Assembly: GCA_963693315.1 (NCBI GenBank)
Contig: OY856187.1
Span: 114,902,437-114,966,436, forward strand
Reading direction: 5' to 3'
Origin: Diogma glabrata
Taxonomy: Eukaryota; Arthropoda; Insecta; Diptera; Cylindrotomidae
DNA length: 64,000 bases
Of this stretch, positions 35,525 through 47,440 are shown in pieces. The position numbers and the translations under genes are program-made. The notes below the pieces were generated by a model. The model saw only the letters and a list, made by a program, of their open reading frames with translations. It did no database searches and was not told where the DNA came from. Position 1 is the first letter of the stretch. Each line of letters begins with the position of its first letter.

Positions 35525-35935
35525 ATTTTTATTTCATACTGATATTTAAAACGACATTTTTCGGATTATTTATAGTACAAAAAATTGAACTTTAACGTCC
35601 TAGGACTTTATAAAATTTTATAAAGTCCTAGGACGTTAAAGTTCAACTGTTTGTACCAGATAAACGTTGAACTTTAACGTCCTAGGACTTTACAAAATTT
35701 TATAAAGTCCTAGGACGTTAAAGTTAAAACTTTTTGAGCAAAATTTAAAACTCATTTCTTTTTTTTTAATAAATTTCCAGTATGAAATAAAATTTTGAAT
35801 TTACCTCAAACGAAAAGTGTTTTTAAGGGTACTAACTAGTAATTTCTAAGGTACACACTAGGTACTCACAAGTAAACAAATAGCTTGTTCTTTAAAGTTT
35901 CACTTTACGTTCTAGATAAATAAATAATTATTCTA
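35525..35935. mobile_element. Palindrome family P2, copy 2, with a 62-bp perfect palindrome
   Basis: Matches 18630-19030. Bases 35585-35646 form a perfect 62-bp palindrome, each half starting TTGAACTTTAACGTCCTAGG and meeting at AAAATTTT. A second, slightly imperfect copy follows at about 35669-35730. The third hairpin seen in copy 1 is degraded here. Confidence 0.8.
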
Positions 35936-38027
35936 TGCAAAACAAAAATCAAAGTTGGTATAGGGAATTTATTATTCCTTGAAAAAAAATTAAAATGGTT
36001 GCTTGGATTTGGTTTGAGATATAAATTAAATATAATTCAAATATTGAATATTTTCAAATTTTTTTAAACAGTAGATTAAATAATGGTTGGAGAAAAAATT
36101 TTATATTTAATTTGAATTAAAAATAGATTTTCAAGCTCGCAGAATTGCGGTACTCCGCTATCACGTGGCAACTCACACCCCAACATTTTTGCTCGTTCCA
36201 AAATACGTAATTATTTATCCTAGTGAAACAAATAGGTATTAAAAGAATTGTTTCAGTTTGCTCTGCCATATTAGAAATGTAGTGCCAAATGTTAACACTA
36301 CTATAAAACAATGTGTAGTGCCAATAATTGTTTTAACTTATTTTATACTTTATTTTATATTTTATACTTTAGTGCTTTCGAAGGCTGGTGACACTTTCAT
36401 GTGTGGAAAATGCAAAGCTTTTAATTAACTAATATGATTATTAGACACATCAATAATCATATTAGTTGATTGACTGCACTCAATCTCTAACCGGAACGTT
36501 CTTAGTTCCCAAAGAAACGAGGGAAACTCTTTGTTATAAGTTTAGGTTAGCTTACACAAGTTTAAGTAGAACTCCAAATAACTGCACTTTTATTTGACAA
36601 AAACAATAACTCAATGTTTTAGTTTATATTTATATTTAATTTATATATTTAAAACTCCAAATAACACCATTTTTATTTGACAAAAACTATAACACAATGT
36701 TTTGGTTTATTTTATATTTTACTTAACTTATAGTTTGTAAACTAAACTCTGTTTATAATATTTAAAATTTGACCTAACGACTGATTTGTCAAATAAAGAT
36801 TGACTAAAGAAAACTGACTTCACTATTGGTCCGCTTAATTACTATTTTAATGAATCACTTGACTTTACGATTTCACTTGGTTGATTTGTAACAACTGACT
36901 GTTTAATTGATTTGTCTTAAATTGACTGGCTTGTTTTATATTTGTAAAATTGACTCACTTGATGGATTTTTCCGACTGCTTGATTTTAATTTAAAATGTT
37001 TCTTTCATAATTTAAAAACGATTACTCGTAGAAATTAATTATTGTCAGTTAATTGATATTAAAACAATTGACACACTGACTTTGTTTTTAATTGAATTTT
37101 ATTTAGTGCCAATGTCGCGAATTGATTTTATTTAAATTAAACAATGTTAACAAATATTTGAAAATAACCCAGATAAAGGTAATTTATGAAATATTTGTTT
37201 TTAATTTGTATAAGGTTTTAGGTCAATTGTTTTTATATTCATGGGTACGAATTTAGAAGATATTGCGAATATAGTTTGGGAAGTTGTTGTAGGAAAACTA
37301 TGTAATTTGTTTTACTACAGAAACAAGAAATGTTAAATAAAACTGGAAAACATTGAAAAAACTTGCGTTAGCCAACTGCCAAAACCGACATCACGAATTA
37401 TTATTGTTCATGTAATACAGAAAACTCGAAAGGTGTTGTTTATTTTATGTGTAGCTCTGCATTTAGAATAAAACAAAATTGCTAAATAAATTAAAGAACA
37501 CAGACCAACAGACGATAAACATTACGTTGCATTTTGCATGACAGGTCAAACCCAAATCGTTTATAAAAGATGGAAAACTTATTAAAAATAAATTTACTCA
37601 AAAATCAAAAAAGTGTATAATCTATGCTAACAACAAGTTGAACAACCATGACATTTGAATAAAATAGGAACGTAGCCCATTTTATAGGAATTCCTATAAA
37701 ATAGGAATATAGCGTTTCATTGAAATAAATTTTCCTTTGATTTTCTTAATACAATCAATAACATATAATTAATCACTGTAGAAGTAAATCTTCTAAACGA
37801 AAATATCTGACGATTAATAATCCATCATCGTTCGTCTATTTATTATCATTGTGATAAATTACAGAAAATGCATTCACTTAATTTATACGATAAAATCTTA
37901 TAATCGGAATTCATCAATCAAAATTTTGAAATCTAATATGATCAACAAATTTATAATATTTTTTTGTATTTTTTATTAAATGTTGATCCATCTTGTGTTA
38001 ATCAATTTATTTTCTTTCTATGTTTAG
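35936..38027 (+). other. Intron stretch with minor repeats
   Basis: No gene recognised. A hairpin (AACTAATATGATTATTAGA with AATAATCATATTAGTTGA) lies at about 36425-36475. A segment of about 90 bp with ACTCCAAATAAC and TTTTATTTGACAAAAAC is duplicated in tandem at about 36570-36740. The end is the acceptor TGTTTAG at 38021-38027. Confidence 0.5.
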
Positions 38028-38214
38028 GTTGTTGATTTATCAAATCGAATTATAATGTATAATATAACATTTAAGACGGCTAACTTTATACTGAAACGGC
38101 TGCCTAGTGATGCTGATATTATGATTAAAGTAACATCCTTTAATTTACAAGGAATGAGTGGTAGTAATTTTCGTGTCAGATTCAAAACTCTACCAGCACC
38201 ATTACTACGAACGG
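38028..38214 (+). CDS. Sidestep-like exon: second half of FN3
   Basis: Acceptor TTTAG ends at 38027; donor GTAAGC at 38215. Phase 0 in, phase 1 out; 62 codons. It encodes VVDLSNRIIMYNITF, then LKRLPSDADIMIKVTSFNLQ, then GMSGSNFRVRFKTLP, which completes the FN3 fold started in the exon 20 kb upstream. It has no in-frame ATG near the start, so it can only be an internal exon. Confidence 0.88.
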
Positions 38215-38271
38215 GTAAGCTTTGATTGATTTTTTATTAGGTTTATATGCATACCAATACTTTATTGGCAA

Positions 38272-40112
38272 TAGGGTTTGCAATACCGGTTAACCGGTAA
38301 ATCACCCAAAAACCGGTAAATGTCTAATTTTTTACCGGTTTCGGTAAAAATTAAACAAACTTATGTTTATGCTTATTTAATTGAAAAAAATAATAATTAT
38401 AATATTCTGAAGAAAATTAATTAATTTTTAATAAAAAAGCATAAACTGAACCTAACCAAACAAATTTTAAGACATGAAAAAATCCAAGGAAGAAATTCCT
38501 CAAAAGATACGGTGAAATATTCCTATACTTAATATTCTAACAGTTTGCCGGAAGTAAATAATCGCAGATACATGATGCTCGTTCGTTCATGGCAAATACT
38601 GCTTTTGGAATCTAGTTCTTGCCATCTGATAAATGTTTAACGCTGTTGACCAACATCTTCAAATGTTCAAACTTAATAGAACATTGATTTTGATTCAATT
38701 ACGACTGATAATGCTGCCGTTAGGAAAAAAGTAGAATCTTTGATTAATGCTTATCGTCAATTGGGTTTATTTCCTTCAGCTTACGATTATAATTATATTT
38801 TATAAAAGAAGCATCAGCAATATTCATGTAGGGGAAATATATATTTTGAAGAAACAGACCCTTCGTAGACGAAGAAAATTTTGCAGTATTAGTTGCCGTA
38901 CCATCTTAGGTTGTTCATGTTCAGCATGACGAAATAGGTTTCGTAATAGCAAAAATTAGAAAAGTTGTGATGTTCCGCAAATTATCAATAAAGAAAGACA
39001 ATCTACGAAAACATGGTAAAGTGTTGAAAAAACAACTATCCTTGATTCTAGCTAGATTCAAGATCGAACAATCTTTTTTTTGGCAATACTAGAAAGTTTA
39101 ATCGTCATTGAATAAGATTTAAACTTTTCGGACAGTGAAATTATTTAACTTATAGCCCTGAACCCAATATAAGTTGCTTTAAAGACAGTGTCAATACGAT
39201 GTAAATCTATATTATGTTTCTGATATAATAATAACATTTATGTTAAATTAAATTAGTGCACAAAAAGCATTCATAAGTAAGGAACTTAAAGGAGTTCTCG
39301 TTATTTATACGTATCAAAGAAGGGAAATTATATTTTTCGAATATTTTGCACCATCTTCATGATTTAAATGCCATTAAAGTATGCAACGTATTCTCTAAAA
39401 TATTTAATAAAACAAAAAAGCCATGGATACAAAAAATTGTTGAATTAGTTAAACGTTTTGCTTTAAATGATTGATTCGAAACCGGAAGCTCAAACTCAGA
39501 AGTATGTACTTCCAGTGATCGACCAACTGCGTCCATATTAGGATTGTCAGAACTCAGAATTAACAATAAAAAAAAGGCTGCAAACTACAAATGAACAGAA
39601 ACTGAATAAACATTTTGTGAAAAGTAGTAAGGGATTCACAAATATTATCAAAAGTTAAATTAACTTTTTCCAAGAACAAAATTCATTCGTGGCAAATATT
39701 TAGAGAAAGCTTTTAATAAATTAGTATGGGTATACGAACAACAAGTGTCAAATTCAAGCGTGCGTTTGCAGCAACTAGTCTGATTTGCACTAGACTCAGG
39801 TCGAACTTTTAATGACAATACTTTAGAGACAACGTGCTTCTTACTTCAATATTTTAATAACCAAAACCTTGAAAACTTTCAAGATTTAAATTATATTTAA
39901 GTTTTCTTCTTCAAATATTATTATTTATTATTATATACTATTACACGCCAATTTAAGTTATAGTTTGCTTGATTTAATAATTGAAGATAGTTAGATCAAT
40001 GTTTATTATTTCGATAAATTACCGGCTAACCGTTTTATAAAGGTTTTTTTACCGTATTACCGGTAATTACAAACTACCAACTACCAACTTGTCGGTAAAT
40101 TTGCAAACCCTA
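38272..40112 (+). mobile_element. hAT-superfamily DNA transposon (fossil)
   Basis: The termini are a perfect 12-bp inverted repeat, TAGGGTTTGCAA and TTGCAAACCCTA. They are flanked on both sides by the same 8 bp, ATTGGCAA (38264-38271 and 40113-40120). An 8-bp target duplication is diagnostic of hAT elements. Subterminal CCGGTTAACCGG-like motifs cluster near both ends, as expected for transposase binding sites. Length 1841 bp. Confidence 0.93.
38683..39890 (+). pseudogene. hAT transposase remnant
   Basis: Pieces of hAT transposase remain in several frames. IDFDSITTDNAAVRKKVES (38683 onward) includes the T-DNA motif near the catalytic Asp. VQHDEIGFVIAKIRKVVMF (about 38922) matches the conserved helix after the usual CxxH region. 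TFNDNTLETTCFLLQYF (39810-39860) matches the C-terminal dimerisation segment. Stops and frameshifts separate them, so no protein can be made. The antisense open frame at 39357-39566 is noise. Confidence 0.8.
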
Positions 40113-40120
40113 ATTGGCAA

Positions 40121-40560
40121 TATGTTGTTTAGTAGGTCTTACAGCATAATGCATATATTACAACAACACATAAAAGCCTTTTAAGACCTAGGTGCACTAA
40201 CAACATTTGGTGTTAATGGACGCATATTTTTGTGTTTTAAGTTTTTTAAGTATGTTTAAATAAAACTAAATAGTAAATTCTATCTCATAACAAAATAGTA
40301 AATAATAAGCAAAAACATGTTTTTTTAAAAATTTAATTAACGATAAAAGTCTAGACAATGAATTAAAAAAAGCCCCGCTTCTTCACGCTATCAATAGCGT
40401 GCCTTCATCAGGGAATATTCCATAACTAAGATAGCGATGCATTGCCAGAGTTATATATCTCACGTTAACTCATATGTAAAAACTGATCCCGCCATGCGTC
40501 CAAGACTACCAAACGCATTGACAGATTGATTTCATTACGCACAAGTATAAAATAATAAAG
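40121..40560. repeat. Dispersed repeat, partner of 6.9-7.3 kb
   Basis: Reverse-complement match to 6940-7262. It contains an 8-bp-stem palindrome, CACGCTATCAATAGCGTG (about 40385-40402), and blocks including GAATATTCCATAACTAAGAT and GAGTTATATATCTCACGTTA. The hAT element inserted at or next to one end of this repeat. Confidence 0.5.
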
Positions 40561-41187
40561 TAACTTAAAGCTACTTAGGTGATTTAAGAAATGCAATGTA
40601 CATAACAATTTATAGTCTAATCGTTCCACCATCTAAATTTGATTGTGATGGATTTTTATGTTTGCAATTATTTGGGTTAACCACCATTGGGTCTTTTGCT
40701 CTTTATACTCATTTGTTTAGGATTCGTCTTATTTTTACGGCGCTATGGACCGTAGAGTCTGCGTGCCAGGACAAGTTTGCCTCATGCAACCTGTCCAACC
40801 TTTTATAACCTAATCATCTATTCGTCTTTATTTGTACATCTAAGAGAGCAAAGTTTAGCAGGACGTTTATATTTATATACCCAAATATATTGTTAGATTG
40901 ATTTATTTCAAATATTCACATTAATTATTCAACCCAATAATCATATTCGAATAAAGGATGATATCATTCATCATAAAATTGTAATTATTTTTGAAAAAAA
41001 CGAACAGAAATAACATTGAATAAAAAAATTCATTCAGCAAAATTATAAAGTCAAAAAAATAGAAATTTTGTGAATGGCAGAAGATATCATTTATATTGCA
41101 TATTATAATATTGAAAAAGGAAAAACAAATAAATACAATATGTACTTAAAACAAACAGAAATAAATGTTGAATTTAGTAATAGCATA

Positions 41188-41309
41188 TTTTCCTACAAGA
41201 GATGAAAACATTGTTTTTTTCGGGAGTAAACATTTGTTCACGAGACGCGTTAGCGTCGAGTGAGACATGTTTACGAACGAAAATCGTTTTTATCTCGCGT
41301 AGGAAATGC
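41188..41309. repeat. Palindromic hairpin element
   Basis: TTTCCTACAAGAGAT pairs with ATCTCGCGTAGGAAA at the base, GTAAACAT pairs with ATGTTTAC, and the apex is GACGCGTTAGCGTC. It has the base-plus-GC-cap plan seen at 7.7 and 18.4 kb. Confidence 0.75.
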
Positions 41310-41751
41310 AATTTTTCTATGATAATATATATAATCAATATTTACTATAAATTATAAAATTAGAAATCGACAACATAACATTATAAATTCATATTCTATT
41401 TATTCATGGTTGCATTATTTAAAAAACTTTGAAAAATTATATGAAAAACCATAGCAACTACAATTTGTTATTCTTTTTACACTAGTAGACTACACTAGGA
41501 AAAACAACCCATTTTCACACGGAATTAAGCGTGATGAAAATAGACTTTTCATATGCTATCATAGAAAAATAATATTTCCAAGAAATGCTAAGAATACTTG
41601 TATCCTATTGTAATTTTCCAAAAAAAATAATCTAATCCAAAATTGGAAAAAAGACAATTTTTATTAAAGCTATCAACAAACACAACACAATAAAAAAAGA
41701 AAATATCTATCCAGCATAACCAAACAAACAATCACCAATCAGAATATTATA

Positions 41752-44103
41752 GACCGGGAGGCAGCGTTGCAAATGAAAAAGTCATTTGATGCCGGTTGAT
41801 TTTTATTTATTTTAATTAATTAACTCCAGCTGATGATAAATTTGGCGGTCAGCTGCTAAAGTAGTGGGGGGTGTGGTTGTGGGAGACTTTTAAACTGGTA
41901 AAAAAAACGAATTCCAAAAGTAATTTGATGCCACTTCAAAATTTGTATGATGCATGTTTACACCATAACAATTGAAAAAAAAGTCGTCAGCTGATTGGCG
42001 GATGGGGGATTATACGTCAGCTCCTCGTATACATCAGTATACAAATGCAATATAGTCAAGACCTTTCTGCATAGGATCTTGATGAAACTTTGGCAAATGA
42101 TCCAGGTTCACTTGAAAATGGAAAATCTGAATTAATTTTAAATTTGGACAAAATGGCGGGGGGTCTCCCGAACACTTCTAAGTTTAAATCTTCAATAACT
42201 TCTAATCCCGACTTATGATCTTATGGAAACTTGGTATATAAATTTTTAATACTGTTTCTAATATTTTTGCATACTAACTTCCGGTTTAACACTTCCGGCT
42301 AAAAAGTTTTTTTTCCAGGTATTTATCCCTACTGTAGCCTACAATTACCGATCGATTTTCATGAAACGTTGGTAAACGCTTTCAAGTAACATGAAAAACA
42401 TTTTGTTAGCTTTGGGAGTACATTGGATAAAGGGTTGGGGGGCCCACCATACAACAGATGGTTTTTTCCACAATGTTTTTATGTTTGTTGGGAGCATAAA
42501 ACATTCGTTCGGGAATGAATTTTGACGACACTTTGCAAAAAGATGCAAATATGTATGGCAAGAAACTGATTAGTTTTTGAGCGATAGTGAACCAAGTTGT
42601 GAGGGGTCAAACAAACACCTGTTTTTTTAAAGCTTAATAACATCTGCCTGATAATCGAATTGGATGAAACTTGGTATAAAAACATTTGGTACGGTTCACA
42701 AAAGTTCTGCATCCCAACTTCCGGTTTTTCATTTCCGGTAAAAATGTTTGGTACTCCCAACAAACATTGCAAAAATGGTGACACAATAAGCAGGTGTTTG
42801 GGAGGCCCTCCACCACTTATCTCAATATTGTCCAAAAACTAATCAGTTTTTTGTCATTTAAGTCTCCATATTTTTTCAAAGTGTCACTAAAATTGATTAA
42901 TGAATGAAGTCTGTATGCTCCCAACAAACTTTAAAAACCAAGTGCGAAAATTCAGCAGTTGTATGGTAGACCCCCCGCCACTTTGATCAATGTGTCCCAA
43001 AAGATGATAACTATTTTTCACTAATTGAAACTTTTTCCATAAGTTTCATCATAATCACTTCATTATTGTATGCACTGAAAAAACTTCAAAAAATTACAAA
43101 CCAAAATTTTTTACCGGAAATGAAAAGCCGGAAGTTGGGATGCAGAACTGTTGTGAACCGTACCAAATGTTTATGTACCAAGTTTCATCCAATTCGATTA
43201 TCAGGTGCAGATGTTATTAAGCTTTAAAAATAACAGGTATTTGGGGGACCCCCACCACTTTGTTCACTATCGCTAAAAAACTAATCAGTTTCTTGCCATA
43301 CATATTTGCATCTTTTTCCAAAGTGTCGTCAAAATTCATTCCCGAACGAATGTTTTATGCTCCCAACAAACATAAAAAACATTGTGGAAAAAACCATCTG
43401 TTGTATGGTGGACCCCCCAACCCTTTATCCAATTTACTCCAAAAGCTAACAAAATGTTTTTCATGTTACTTGAAAGCGTTTACCAACGTTTCATGAAAAT
43501 CGATCGGTAATTGTAGGCTACAGTAGGGATAAATACCTGGAAAAAAAACTTTTTAACCGGAACTGTCAAACCGGAAGTTGGTACGCAGAAATATTGGAAA
43601 CAGTACTAAAAATTTATTTACCAAGTTTCCATAAGATCATAAGTCGGGATTAGAAGTTATTGAAGATTTAAACTTAGAGGTGTTCGGGAGACCCCCCGCC
43701 ATTTTGTCCAAATTTAAAATTAATTCAGATTTTCCATTTTCAAGTAATCCTGGATCATTTGCCAAAGTTTCATCAAGATCCTATGCAGAAAGGTCTTGAC
43801 TATATTGCATTTTTATACTGATGTATACGAGGAGCTGACGTATAATCCCCCATCCGCCAATCAGCTGACGACTTTTTTTTGAATTGCTATGGTGTAAACA
43901 TGCATCATACAAATTTTGAAGCGGCATCAAATTACTTTTGGAATTCGTTTTTTTTACCAGTTTAAAAGTCTCCCACAACCACACCCCCCGCAAGTCTGAC
44001 GGCTGACGCATATTTTCTACATCACATATAATTAATCTATCTATAAAAATTAAATTCAATCGGCATCAAATCACTAACCAAAATGCAACGCTGCCTCCCG
44101 GTC
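41752..44103. mobile_element. 2.35-kb long-arm foldback with TA target
   Basis: Perfect 20-bp ends, GACCGGGAGGCAGCGTTGCA and its complement, flanked by TA on both sides (41750-41751 and 44104-44105). The inverted arms extend inward for about 1 kb each with few mismatches (to about 42745 and from about 43105), around a loop of about 360 bases. Repeated phrases include ACTTCCGGTTT and CTCCCAACAAACAT. The many open frames on both strands mirror each other across the arms and encode nothing recognisable. TA targets fit Tc1/mariner-like or similar transposases, but none is encoded here. Confidence 0.88.
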
Positions 44104-44132
44104 TATTACGCTTATTTTTAACCGTTTGACGC

Positions 44133-44196
44133 GTAATATTTTGAAACAAACTGAAAAATGTTTACCTAAATTTTTCAGTTTGGTTTAAAATTCTAA
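44133..44196. repeat. Short hairpin
   Basis: AAACAAACTGAAAAAT and ATTTTTCAGTTTGGTTT form a stem of about 16 bp around a 9-base loop, immediately outside the long foldback. Confidence 0.5.
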
Positions 44197-44745
44197 GCGT
44201 TTTACACCAGCGAAAACTAAGCAATAGTCATTCAATGCTTATGTACCGAGATTTTTTGAAACCGATGCCGAATTTTCAATGCCGGCATAATTCGGTATTT
44301 TTCAGCTTAATGTCAGTAACTATCAACCACAGCAAGGAGAGAGATATCTTCTTCCCTCCTCTCGGCGGATAATTTCTTGGTAACGGTTACCGACGTATTT
44401 CTTATTTCCGAAACCTTTATATAAAGCATTTTGATAAGGCGATAATGTGAGTGTTTAGATTTTTCTAGTGGTTATTTCTGTGATACAATGAGAGTTGACA
44501 TTTTATACAAGTGCCTCCTTGTGTATCAGTGTGCTCTTATTCTCTTTTACGACTTTAGATTGTCCGATTCTATAGATAGAGATGCTGTTTGTGGTAGCCT
44601 ACATACATGCTGTTTGTGGTAGCCTAGCACCTAAATCATCGTTTTCAGATGTAATGATGTGCGAGTTACATACGTGTTAACGTTAGATATCACAAACCCT
44701 TGACAAAAGCAGAAAATATTTAAGATCTAAACAAATATCTGAGAA

Positions 44746-45117
44746 ATGTTCGCAAAGCTGAAACTTGCTGTTTATAGGCACCCGAGATATAGAAAAACGG
44801 CAGTCAGACCCTTTTGCAAAGAGATTGCAAAAGTTTCATTGCTTCCAGCACTAAAGATTTACAACAATTTTTTTTGTGCCAACCGAATTCTTCATAATAC
44901 AACTATATTATCATCAAAAACAGAAAATGGAGGCGTCATAACCGAAGGAAATATCAACGTGGTCAACACAAAAGAAGTGGTAGCGATTGAATTTTTTTAT
45001 TCGATTTCTCACCTCATTCTGTTGGCGGTGAATATTCTGTTGGCTTATCCAAGAGGGTCTGTCAAATTTTCTCTAAAGTGCAACTGGTGGTGTCAGAACC
45101 AACCGATCTGCAGATAG
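44746..45117 (+). CDS. Hypothetical 123-residue ORF, doubtful
   Basis: An ATG-started open frame of 123 codons in the 12.6-kb intron. The N-terminus is basic (several Arg/Lys in the first 30 residues) and residues of about 80-100 form a hydrophobic stretch (FFYSISHLILLAVNILLAYP). I recognise no family, no splice context and no promoter. The length is above chance expectation for DNA this AT-rich, but a repeat fragment or chance frame remains likely. Confidence 0.2.
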   Translation: MFAKLKLAVYRHPRYRKTAVRPFCKEIAKVSLLPALKIYNNFFCANRILHNTTILSSKTENGGVITEGNINVVNTKEVVAIEFFYSISHLILLAVNILLAYPRGSVKFSLKCNWWCQNQPICR

Positions 45118-45359
45118 AACCTACAATATTTGTGTAGTCAGATGCAAGGAATATTTTGGACTCAAGCTGTAGGCTGAGATTATGCTTTGTTAAGCTGTTT
45201 ATGCTGTGTTAAAAGTTTGCGGCCTTGATTATACAGACCACACATTCCTATATAATACTGAAGATGTGTTATAAATAGATCGCCATTAGTCTTTCAGGAG
45301 TTCCTAAAGTAAAGAGTACTGTGTAATAAGCTGTGTATTCCGAACAGTGGGTCAGGAAT

Positions 45360-47440
45360 ATTAAAAGAACTGCGTGCCTGCCGAGGTTTAATTCTGACTA
45401 GCTTCAGTCTTGCGGATTCGAGAAGGCATTTCTCCAGCTCATTGAAAATTCAGAATTGCAGGCAAGAGACAATAACAAGAGAACAGATTTAAATGATAAA
45501 AAAAAGAGCAGGGACTCTGACGACTTCAAAAGACGGAGAAACCCAAACCATCACACACCCTCTTTTTTCAACAGAGTCTCTCATCTCTGGAGCCCCTTAC
45601 CTTCATGGGTTTTTCCTGATAGCTTTAATCCTCAAAATACTAAAGTTAACGTCCATAAATTTCTTAGAGAAGCTTATTTATTCAAACTTAATCCTAATCC
45701 CTAGTTGGCATGGTATCTTCGGATATTCAGAGACGTTGATTAATACTTTATTATAATTAACACTAAACATGCCTAATTTAGAATACAAAAAAAAATATTC
45801 ATATATTAATTTAAAAAAAGTGAGATGTTTCACTCCTCCCATGATTCGTTCTAGTTCCAACCCGCCATCAAATCATTCAAATATCAGCAATACGTAATGA
45901 TGACAGGAACTGCGTGCCTTGCGAAATTTAATTCCGACTAATTTGAGTCTTACGGATTCAAGAAGGTATTTCCCAAGCTCAGTACAAATGCAGAATTACG
46001 CGCAAAAGAAAATAACAAGAGAAAGGATTTAAATGATAAAAAAAGGATCAGGTACTCTGACGTCCCCAAAATACGGAGGAACCCAGACCACTACACAACC
46101 TACATTACTATATTCATTACATTTTAGTTAAGAAAAATATTGAAATGTTTCACTCTTCCCATGATTCGTTCCCGATCCAACCCACCATCAAATCTAACAA
46201 ATATCAGCAATTAATAATGATAAAAAAACATTAGAGGAACTGCGTGCCTTGCGAGGTTTAATTGCGACTACCTTTATTCTTGCGGATTCGAGAAGTTATT
46301 TCCCAAGTCCAGCACAAATGCAGAACAGCACGCAAAATAAAATAACAAGACAACGGATTGAAATGATAAAAAATGGGGAACTCTGACGACCCCAAAATAT
46401 GGGGGAGCCCAGACAGCCACGGACTTTACATTAATATATTGATTGCATTTAAATAAAAAAAATTATAATGTTTCACTCACTTTATGATTCGTTGCCGATC
46501 CAACCCGCTATCAAATATATCAAATATCAATTCATAATGATAAAAACATTAGAACAACTGCGTAATTTCAATCTTACGGATTCGAGAAGGTATTTTCCAA
46601 ACCCAGCACAAATGCAGAATTGCACGCAAAAGAAAATAACAAGAGGACGGCTTTAAATGATAAAAAAGGAACAGGGAAAAAAACAAGAGGAACCTAGACC
46701 ACCATACCACCATTAATATATTCCAGAGCTTACAATTTTATCATTTCACTCCTTAAAATAGTATTCATAAATTAAAATGTTTATAAATTGAATATTATTC
46801 TTCCTCAATGAGCAAAATTTTTAGATTTTTCGATTTCACTCCTATGGAGTTTTTATTTTCTTTTTATTTTATTGTTATTTTCTTTCATCCATTTCTAAAA
46901 GCAAAATATTAGTGCCTTTTCGTTATCCTTTTAATATATTTTTATAACAATACTTTCGAAACTGAACAAAACACTCACAAAAAATTATTTATTTTTTACG
47001 TTGGAAAATAAATCTGTGAGTTGAAAGGAAATATTTATTTCAATGTAGGAATAGGAACGGTATTCTATTAGTTTCACGCCTGTATTTGGAAGTGCTATAT
47101 TATTTTTAAGATACTCTCTCTAAAAGAACGGAGTGAAGGAGTGATATAAGGATAAACGCTCCTTATATCCCTGCTTTACTTTGATATATTCATTACATTT
47201 TAATCAAGAAAAAGAAATTTTAATATTTCACTCACCCCACGATTCGTTCCCGATACAGCCCGCCATCAATCTAACAAATATCAGCAACTCAAAATGATAA
47301 AAAAAAATTAGAAATATTGGGAACATTAGAGGAAAAAAACATTAGATTTCCCAAGTCTAGTACACATGCAGAATTGCACGCAAAAAGAAAATAACAAGAG
47401 AGCGGTTTTCAATGATAGAAACGGAACAGGGCAGGGTATT
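45360..47440 (+). repeat. Diverged tandem array, unit about 330 bp
   Basis: The phrases GAACTGCGTGCCT, GCGGATTCGAGAAG, AATGCAGAATTGCACGC and AAAATAACAAGAG recur in the same order beginning near 45367, 45907, 46235, 46553 and, partly, 47320. Spacing is about 320-330 bp for the middle units; the first is longer because of extra sequence and the last is separated by about 450 bp of unrelated DNA. Between the phrases, CACTC..CC.ATGATTCGTTCC also recurs. Short open frames here follow the repeat and are not genes. Confidence 0.75.

Noticed and set aside
39357..39566. 69-codon minus-strand frame
   Set aside because: It is antisense to the decayed hAT transposase and has no motif.
42345..44059. Several 60-118-codon frames on both strands
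   Set aside because: They mirror each other across the arms of the long foldback and overlap in antisense; no known motif.
45360..47440. CRISPR-like array
   Set aside because: Units are about 330 bp, diverged, without short constant repeats and unique spacers, and the DNA is eukaryotic.
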